A stretch of 34,301 nt of DNA from DASYXW01 sp035934405. Lineage in GTDB: Bacteria; Acidobacteriota; Terriglobia; UBA7540. Shown here piece by piece: positions 29,624-34,301 of the stretch (its first letter is position 1; the number at the start of each line of letters is the position of its first letter). The notes under the pieces are model-generated. The model was not told the origin of the DNA, did not search any database, and saw only the letters and a list, made by a program, of their open reading frames with translations. The DNA is taken from positions 1-34,301 of the forward strand of contig DASYXW010000102.1 of NCBI GenBank assembly GCA_035934405.1. The letters are read 5' to 3'. Both the position numbers and the translations under genes were made by a program.

Positions 29624-30973
29624 CTACGGGTCGCGCTCCACCACGTCGCCGGCGTCCAGGCCGGACTCGACGACCGCCTCGGTGTCATTCAGGGGTCCAA
29701 TCTTGACTTCGCGCTTTTCGAACCCTGAGCCCTGCCTCAACCGCGCGAACATGTGGCTGCCTTCTGCGAGCAGGGCGTCGCGCGGAACCACGAGCGCGCC
29801 TGGTACGCGGCGGAGCTCGACGTCCACCGCGGCGGAGAGGTCCGGCATGAGGCGGGAGTCACTGCCTTCGAGTGAGAACGTGGCCGCGAACTGCTCCAGC
29901 TTGTCGGAGAACTCACTGGCCACGCCGACCGGGGCGAGTTCGTCGAGCTTGCCGGCGAACACCGCGCCCGGGTAAGCGTCCAACTCAATCCGCGCCGTCT
30001 GCCCGACGCGAAGATCGGGAACGTCGACCTGGTCCACGTTGGCGCGGACCTCCATGGTGGCGGGGTTCACCACCTGCAGAATCGGCAGTCCCGTCCACAC
30101 CTGGTCGCCCTCTTCGACCTCGGCCATCTGGCCGCCCTTCCAGATGGATTTGAGCACTGCAATTCCCTGCACGGGCGACCGGATGGACATCTTGCCCTCG
30201 TTTTGCTGCGCGTGGAGCATGGCGGATTGCTTCGCGTCGCGCTGAATCTCCAGGTCGCGAATGTCAGCCTGTGCCGCTTTTCGCTTCAGGTCGTAGGTGG
30301 AGCGCAGCGCCTTCACGCGCGCCGTGGTTTCGTCAAGCGTGAGCCGGTTCTTTTCGGCGTCAATGCGCGAGACGATTTCGTTCTTGAGCATTTCGAGCTT
30401 GGCCTTGGCGAGATCGTCTTCCGCCTGCTGGAGCTCGGTATCGTCCTTGGCGCGGGCGGTGGCCTCGTCCGCCTGCTTCTTCGCAATCTGATCCACCAGG
30501 TCGCGGTATTCCGCCTGGCGATCGAGAAAATCCTGGATCTGGCCCTGGCGGTCGAACTCCACCAGCAGGTCGCCGGCCTTGACGCGGGCGCCGCCCGGCG
30601 CGAGCTTGGTGATGGTGAGCTGGTTGGAATGCTGGCCAAGAATCTCGGGCGCCGTAATGACGTAAGACTGCACCGCCTGCAACGTACCGCTGATGCGCAG
30701 AGTGCGAAGGAAGTCACGGCGCTCGACGGTGGCGGTCCGCTGCCCCGGACTTGCTTCGCCGGCGTGTTCGCCGGTGCGCCAGCGTGCCACCACCCAGACC
30801 GCGAGCGTCAGGATCGCGGCGCCGACGACGATGACGAACGTGACCTTCGGTGAAAAAGCGGGCGGGGAAGGGGCGGGAACCTCCGGAGACGGGGGCGCAG
30901 TGGTTAGCCGGGGCGGCGCTTCAGGCAGCTCCGTCGCGACCCGGTGGTGGAGTGACTTTGTGACCTCCGGCAA
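29624..30973 (-). CDS. HlyD/MacA-like membrane-fusion protein 3
   Basis: First gene of the export operon. It has an unusual cytoplasmic N-terminus of about 40 residues rich in Pro (PEAPPRLTTAPPSPEVPAPS) before the anchor VTFVIVVGAAILTLAVWVVA. Then come a first lipoyl half (VERRDFLRTLRISGTLQAVQ), a coiled coil (DFLDRQAEYRDLVDQIAKKQ to DIRDLEIQRDAKQSA), the second lipoyl half (MSIRSPVQGIAVLKSIW) and the beta-barrel domain. 449 residues. Start is TTG 30973, with GGGAGGG eight bases upstream; no better ATG exists before the membrane anchor. 30 nt separate it from protein 2. Confidence 0.9.
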   Translation of the reverse strand: MPEVTKSLHHRVATELPEAPPRLTTAPPSPEVPAPSPPAFSPKVTFVIVVGAAILTLAVWVVARWRTGEHAGEASPGQRTATVERRDFLRTLRISGTLQAVQSYVITAPEILGQHSNQLTITKLAPGGARVKAGDLLVEFDRQGQIQDFLDRQAEYRDLVDQIAKKQADEATARAKDDTELQQAEDDLAKAKLEMLKNEIVSRIDAEKNRLTLDETTARVKALRSTYDLKRKAAQADIRDLEIQRDAKQSAMLHAQQNEGKMSIRSPVQGIAVLKSIWKGGQMAEVEEGDQVWTGLPILQVVNPATMEVRANVDQVDVPDLRVGQTARIELDAYPGAVFAGKLDELAPVGVASEFSDKLEQFAATFSLEGSDSRLMPDLSAAVDVELRRVPGALVVPRDALLAEGSHMFARLRQGSGFEKREVKIGPLNDTEAVVESGLDAGDVVERDP

Positions 30974-30989
30974 CCTGTTCCCTCCCGAT

Positions 30990-31007
30990 TCCCGCCGCTT
31001 GGCGGGA
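30990..31007. repeat. Palindrome overlapping the leader of membrane-fusion gene 3
   Basis: TCCCGCC, GCTT, GGCGGGA: a perfect 7-bp stem with a 4-base loop, 17 bases upstream of the TTG start and just before its ribosome-binding site. It might be a dispersed palindrome or a leader hairpin limiting translation. Confidence 0.55.
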
Positions 31008-31081
31008 GCAACATGCCGCGAGCGATGCCAGTTTGCTTCTGGCTGTTGGACACTACGCCGGCAAGAAAGGTTAGCCGCCGG

Positions 31082-31864
31082 TCAGGCCTCCAGCCGGCCG
31101 TAGTAGACCTCGGTGTCGTATTCCAGGGTAACCGAGCCGCCCCGCTCGTGCGCTTCGAAAATGCGGCGGATTTCGGCGAGCGCGGGCTGGTAGTTCGCGT
31201 CACCTTCTTCCGGCATGTAGGAAGACGAAAGGACCCGCCCTTTCAGACTGTCGAAATCGACCACCTGATGGTTCTCAAACTTTCGCAGCAGGCACGCGCC
31301 CGGAGCAAAGAAGGCGCGAATTTCGCGCTCGTCGACGTGCCGGTGTGCGACCGCGGCGTAGTCGGTTCCATAGCGAGCGAGCAGCGATTCGTAAGCTTCG
31401 AGGAACGGCGTGCCGGCCATCCTGCGTGTGTTCCAGATGATCGCCACCCAGCCACTCTGGCGGAGGATGCGGGCGAATTCGCCCCGACAGAGTTCGCGAT
31501 CGAACCAGTGGAATGCCTGACCCGCGACGACAAAATCGACGCTTTGTGGTTCGAGCGGAATGGACTCCGCGCGTCCGTCGAAGCTTCGGAACTCGGGGTA
31601 CGCCGCAAGCGAACGCTCGCCCGCCTGGCGCATCTCGCGGTTCGGTTCGACCGCGTACACCGGGTTGCCGTTCTTGAGGAAGAGCTCGCTCAGCAGGCCG
31701 GTTCCCGAGCCGATGTCGGCGATGACCGAGTCGGGAGCGAGCCGGCACTCGCGATCGAGCAGACCGAGAATCTGCTCGGGATAACCCGGTCGGTAGCGGA
31801 CGTAGTTCTCGACGCGGGTGGAAAAGCGCTCGGTGGAGTCCTTGAGGAGCTCGGCAGGGTTCAT
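31082..31864 (-). CDS. Class I SAM-dependent methyltransferase
   Basis: The fold is recognisable from the SAM loop SVIADIGSGTGLLSELFL, the acidic end of strand 2 (VYAVEPNREM), and SVDFVVAGQAFHWFD, the HWFD sequence typical of the YafE/Methyltransf_11-like branch, followed by EFARILRQSGWVAIIWNTRR. About 260 residues. I start at ATG 31864 (MNPAELLKDSTERFSTRVENY), which overlaps the aminotransferase stop as ATGA; the longer frame to 31915 lies inside that gene. The 4-bp overlap suggests the two act in one pathway. The methyl acceptor is unknown. Confidence 0.87.
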   Translation of the reverse strand: MNPAELLKDSTERFSTRVENYVRYRPGYPEQILGLLDRECRLAPDSVIADIGSGTGLLSELFLKNGNPVYAVEPNREMRQAGERSLAAYPEFRSFDGRAESIPLEPQSVDFVVAGQAFHWFDRELCRGEFARILRQSGWVAIIWNTRRMAGTPFLEAYESLLARYGTDYAAVAHRHVDEREIRAFFAPGACLLRKFENHQVVDFDSLKGRVLSSSYMPEEGDANYQPALAEIRRIFEAHERGGSVTLEYDTEVYYGRLEA

Positions 31865-33189
31865 GAGTGTTTCGCGGCGCGGCCTCCAAACACTTTCGTC
31901 AGGACGTTCTCGCAAACTTCGAGCGTCCGGTCCACCTGCGTCTCAGTGTGGGCGTAGCTCACGTGATTGCGCTTGGGGTGCGCGGGCATCTCGAAAATGC
32001 CTCGATCAATCAGTCGCCGCCGGTAGTCAACGAAAGCCGAAACGTCGTTGCGCAGCACGTCGGAGTAGCTTTCGACCGGCCCATCCATGAAGTAGGTCAG
32101 GAAGATGGAGCCGAATCCGGCCACGGTTGCGCGGACGCCGAGCCGCTGGTGGATCTCGCGGAGTCCGGCGCGCAGCCGCTCGCCGAGGCGAAAGATGTGC
32201 TGGTGGACGGGTTCGCGCTCCAGGATTTCGATGGTGGCCAGCGCCGCCGCGCAGCTCACGGCGTTGCCGTTGTAGGTGCCGGCGAAGTAGGTGTCACCGC
32301 CTGACCGGGTGTTGAAGTGGTCCATCAGCGCGGCTTTGCCGCAAACCGCGGCGATGGGGAAACCGTTGGCGATGGCCTTGCCGAGCGTCGTGAGGTCTGG
32401 CGTGACGCCGCAGAGGGCCTGATACCCTCCGAGGTGGTGGCGGAATCCGGTGATGACCTCGTCGAAAATCAGGACAGCGCCGTGAGCCTTTGCGAGTTCG
32501 CGCACGCCTTCGAGAAAACCCGCCAGCGGCAGCACACAACCCATGTTGTGCGCCACCGGTTCGAGAATGATCGCTGCCACCTCGCCGCGATTTGCCGCGA
32601 GAGCCAGTTCGACGCTCTCCAGGCTGTTGAACTCGCAGACGAGAGTGTTCTCGAGAACTTCGGGCAGAATGCCCGCCGAGCCGGGGTCGAGCTTGCCGAT
32701 TTTGCCGGCGGGCGAGATGACGTTGGTGAGCACGGGGTCGTGAATGCCATGGTAGCAGCCCTGAAACTTGATGATTTTCTTACGGCCCGTGAACGCCCGC
32801 GACACGCGGATGGCATGGAACACGGCGTCGGAGCCGCTGTTGCAGAGTTGCACCTTCTCGGCGGAGGGAACGTGCTGATGAATCTTCCGCGCCAGCGCAA
32901 TTTCAAGCTCCGTCGTGCCGGCGCCGGGCAGGACGTAATGCTCAAGGGCTTCAGCTGCGCCACGGTTGACGGCGGGATGACTGTGTCCGAGGATGGCCGG
33001 CCCGAAAGCGCCGTGGTAATCAAGATACTCGTTGCCGTCGGCGTCCACCAGCCGCGCCCCGCGCGCCTCGCGGAAGACAAGATGCGGTATCACCTTCCGG
33101 GCGGCGCTCGTTACGCCGCCGGGAATCAGGCGGCAAGCCTCGGTGTAGAGTTCCTCGCTGGTCGCGTAGTTTCGCGTTGCCACGCCCAT
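31861..33189 (-). CDS. HemL-like class III aminotransferase (glutamate-1-semialdehyde aminomutase family)
   Basis: A PLP-dependent fold-type I enzyme related to glutamate-1-semialdehyde 2,1-aminomutase. Visible features are LIPGGVTSAAR at the start, DGNEYLDYHGAFGPAILGHSHP, the phosphate-binding LCNSGSDAVFHAIRVSRAFTG (115-135), FQGCYHGIHD, FDEVITGFR with the PLP-pyridine Asp243, and GKAIANGFPIAAVCG with the Schiff-base Lys271. 442 residues. Genuine HemL usually has SGTEA and GK.IGGG.P; here they read SGSDA and GKAIANGFP, so it may be a paralogue acting on another amino acid. The overlap with a methyltransferase gene, rather than other heme genes, supports that. The product of the reaction cannot be assigned. 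Confidence 0.85.
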   Translation of the reverse strand: MGVATRNYATSEELYTEACRLIPGGVTSAARKVIPHLVFREARGARLVDADGNEYLDYHGAFGPAILGHSHPAVNRGAAEALEHYVLPGAGTTELEIALARKIHQHVPSAEKVQLCNSGSDAVFHAIRVSRAFTGRKKIIKFQGCYHGIHDPVLTNVISPAGKIGKLDPGSAGILPEVLENTLVCEFNSLESVELALAANRGEVAAIILEPVAHNMGCVLPLAGFLEGVRELAKAHGAVLIFDEVITGFRHHLGGYQALCGVTPDLTTLGKAIANGFPIAAVCGKAALMDHFNTRSGGDTYFAGTYNGNAVSCAAALATIEILEREPVHQHIFRLGERLRAGLREIHQRLGVRATVAGFGSIFLTYFMDGPVESYSDVLRNDVSAFVDYRRRLIDRGIFEMPAHPKRNHVSYAHTETQVDRTLEVCENVLTKVFGGRAAKHS

Positions 33190-33208
33190 AGGCTCTCGTT
33201 GAAATGGG

Positions 33209-33243
33209 AAGTATGAATTGTCAGGCGTGAAGTATCAAGTGCG
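33209..33243. repeat. 7-bp phased repeat array between the aminotransferase and the divergent methyltransferase
   Basis: Units AAGTATG, AATTGTC, AGGCGTG, AAGTATC, AAGTGCG in 7-bp register, 20 bp upstream of the HemL-like start and about 40 bp upstream of the plus-strand methyltransferase. More degenerate than the others. Confidence 0.65.
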
Positions 33244-33284
33244 TTCCGGCGACGCCAGTCCTGTGGTACGCTTCCCGCCGGCCT

Positions 33285-33935
33285 ATGTCCGATGGCTACT
33301 TTCGACGCGCGCTCGAAGGGTTCAGCCGCCGATCGCGGACGAAGAAATTCGACCTGCTCAATTCGGTGTTTACGCCCCGGTCCGGCGATCGGGTGCTCGA
33401 CGTGGGCGCGAGTGGCGACGTTTTTCTGCGCTACACGTTCGAGGACGTGTATCCGTTTCCCGAGCGCATCGTGGCGGGAGGATACGACCCCCACGAGGTG
33501 TTGAGCGCGCGTCAGGCCTATCCAGGGCCGCGATATGTTGTCTTCGATGGCTGCCAGCTGCCGTTTCCGGACCAGAGTTTCGACCTGGTGTTCTCGAACG
33601 CCGTCATCGAGCACATTCTGGGGCGCGGGCGCCAGGAGAGGTTCGCCGATGAAATCATGCGCGTGGGCAAGAGCTGGTTCGTGACCACGCCCAACTACTG
33701 GTTTCCCTTTGAGAGCCATTACCACCTGCCGTTCATTCAGTTTCTGCCGCGGCCGCTCGCGCGCGAGTACAATCGCCTGCTCGGCACGCGGGTTCGCAGG
33801 GGAGGAACACAGGATCTGGCGCTGCTTTCGGCGCGCAAGCTGCGCCATCTCTTCCCTAATAGCCAGGTCGCTGGAGTGCGGGTGACTTTCTGGCCCGAGA
33901 CGCTGGTGGCGTACCACGTTGAGATGGGAAGGTAG
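33285..33935 (+). CDS. SAM-dependent methyltransferase
   Basis: Starts MSDGYFRRALEGFSRRSRTKKF; the SAM loop is DRVLDVGASGDVF, strand 4 is SFDLVFSNAVIEHI (the IEH sequence common in Methyltransf_11 proteins), and the cap region is Pro- and aromatic-rich (TTPNYWFPFESHYHLPFIQFLPRPLA). 216 residues. It is divergent from the aminotransferase operon. TTPNxxxPxExHxHLP resembles methyltransferases found near cell-surface polysaccharide genes, but no such genes are in view, so the acceptor is open. Confidence 0.82.
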   Translation: MSDGYFRRALEGFSRRSRTKKFDLLNSVFTPRSGDRVLDVGASGDVFLRYTFEDVYPFPERIVAGGYDPHEVLSARQAYPGPRYVVFDGCQLPFPDQSFDLVFSNAVIEHILGRGRQERFADEIMRVGKSWFVTTPNYWFPFESHYHLPFIQFLPRPLAREYNRLLGTRVRRGGTQDLALLSARKLRHLFPNSQVAGVRVTFWPETLVAYHVEMGR

Positions 33936-33987
33936 TCATCGATGGCACTCCACTTTCGCCTCCGGAAAAGTTTTAACCACAAAGGTG

Positions 33988-34017
33988 TTGACAGCGCTGC
34001 GAGAAGCCGCCTAGACT
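33988..34017 (+). promoter_or_regulatory. Strong sigma70-type promoter for the secreted-protein gene, with a structured leader
   Basis: TTGACA (33988-33993), 18 nt, TAGACT (34012-34017). The two hexamers are identical to those of the symporter promoter at 10130. In the leader, CTCAAGGGGT (34028-34037) can pair with ACCCCTGAG (34071-34079) with one bulged base, ahead of the GAGGAG ribosome-binding site at 34090-34095. Confidence 0.7.
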
Positions 34018-34102
34018 GTGAGCGGTTCTCAAGGGGTGACTAACATCTTTGGGCGCGGGAGCCTGCATCAACCCCTGAGCCCTAAAAAAGAGGAGTGTTG
34101 AA

Positions 34103-34301
34103 ATGTTGAACAAACTGCGGTTGAGCGCGCTTCTGGTTCTTAGCCTGACTGTATCGGCTTCGGCATTTGCCGGGTCGGCAGTGATCGGTTCGGTGGCGGG
34201 GAGTTTGAACGCGACGGTGGGTGGACAGGCGCTGAATCCGAACACGGTGATCTTCAGCGGGGACAGCCTGCAGGTGAAAGAAGGGGCGGCGGTGGTGGCG
34301 C
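34103..34301 (+). CDS. Secreted protein, N-terminal part, possibly FecR-like (runs off the window)
   Basis: ATG 34103 is preceded by GAGGAG at 7-nt spacing. The first 22 or so residues (MLNKLRLSALLVLSLTVSAS then AFAG) form a clear signal peptide with a likely cleavage after AFA. The visible mature part reads SAVIGSVAGSLNATVGG, QALNPNTVIFSGDSLQVKEG, AAVVA. The pattern of a Val/Gly strand, then a GDSLQVKEGA turn, resembles the start of FecR-type beta domains (GD.I.T..GA), but only 66 codons are present. Strong promoter and ribosome-binding site suggest high expression. Confidence 0.75.
   Translation, partial: MLNKLRLSALLVLSLTVSASAFAGSAVIGSVAGSLNATVGGQALNPNTVIFSGDSLQVKEGAAVVA

Noticed and set aside
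28551..29975. Plus-strand frame of 474 codons opposite the membrane-fusion genes
   Set aside because: Ser/Arg/Ala-rich shadow crossing the junction of two real genes.
33126..33917. Minus-strand frame of 263 codons at the right end
   Set aside because: It overlaps the HemL-like start and lies opposite a clear methyltransferase; no recognisable product.

Overview
The window looks like a chromosomal segment of a high-GC Gram-negative bacterium, most likely an acidobacterium. The evidence is a pair of large stand-alone MacB/FtsX permeases with the conserved acidobacterial N-terminus (RYGLRML.KNPGFTAVAVLTLALGIGAN), and lipid A genes of the LpxI type in the order fabZ-lpxA-lpxI followed by a Gfo/Idh/MocA oxidoreductase. 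This taxonomic placement is inference; no rRNA or tRNA gene was seen.

Layout. Positions 1-2372 (minus strand) hold the envelope block fabZ, lpxA, lpxI and the start of a Gfo/Idh/MocA gene. From a divergent promoter region, tsaC (YrdC/Sua5) and a DUF218/YdcF-like membrane protein run on the plus strand to 3843. Positions 3840-9791 (minus) form a tight operon rsmA-mutS-nagZ-anmK, joining ribosome maturation, mismatch repair and peptidoglycan recycling; NagZ there lacks several canonical catalytic residues. Two transporters follow on the plus strand (sodium:solute symporter, 10291; APC amino-acid permease, 11832), then the two tandem 835-residue ADOP permeases on the minus strand (13273-18394) and an AT-rich spacer.

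Positions 19114-23660 (plus) carry a four-gene cassette: HAD-IB phosphatase, a long lactate-racemase (LarA)-like protein, an extended SDR reductase/epimerase and a YegS/DagK-type lipid kinase. The combination suggests an uncharacterised lipid or hydroxy-acid pathway. Positions 23681-30973 (minus) are an export module: three different membrane-fusion proteins, one MacB-type permease and a TolC-like outer-membrane factor, with no ATPase gene in the window. The end holds a HemL-like class III aminotransferase overlapping a methyltransferase, a second methyltransferase on the plus strand, and the start of a secreted protein.

The most unusual layer is intergenic. At least eight places carry degenerate but strictly phased arrays of 7-bp or 8-bp units, often as two opposed arms that could form long hairpins. 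They lie directly on gene boundaries: stop codons and start codons fall inside repeat units, several genes begin right after an array without a visible Shine-Dalgarno sequence, and one array is embedded in frame inside mutS. A second repeat class consists of palindromes with a GCTTGC/GCAAGC core, including a 136-bp element with inverted ends and four successive hairpins between the LarA-like and SDR genes.
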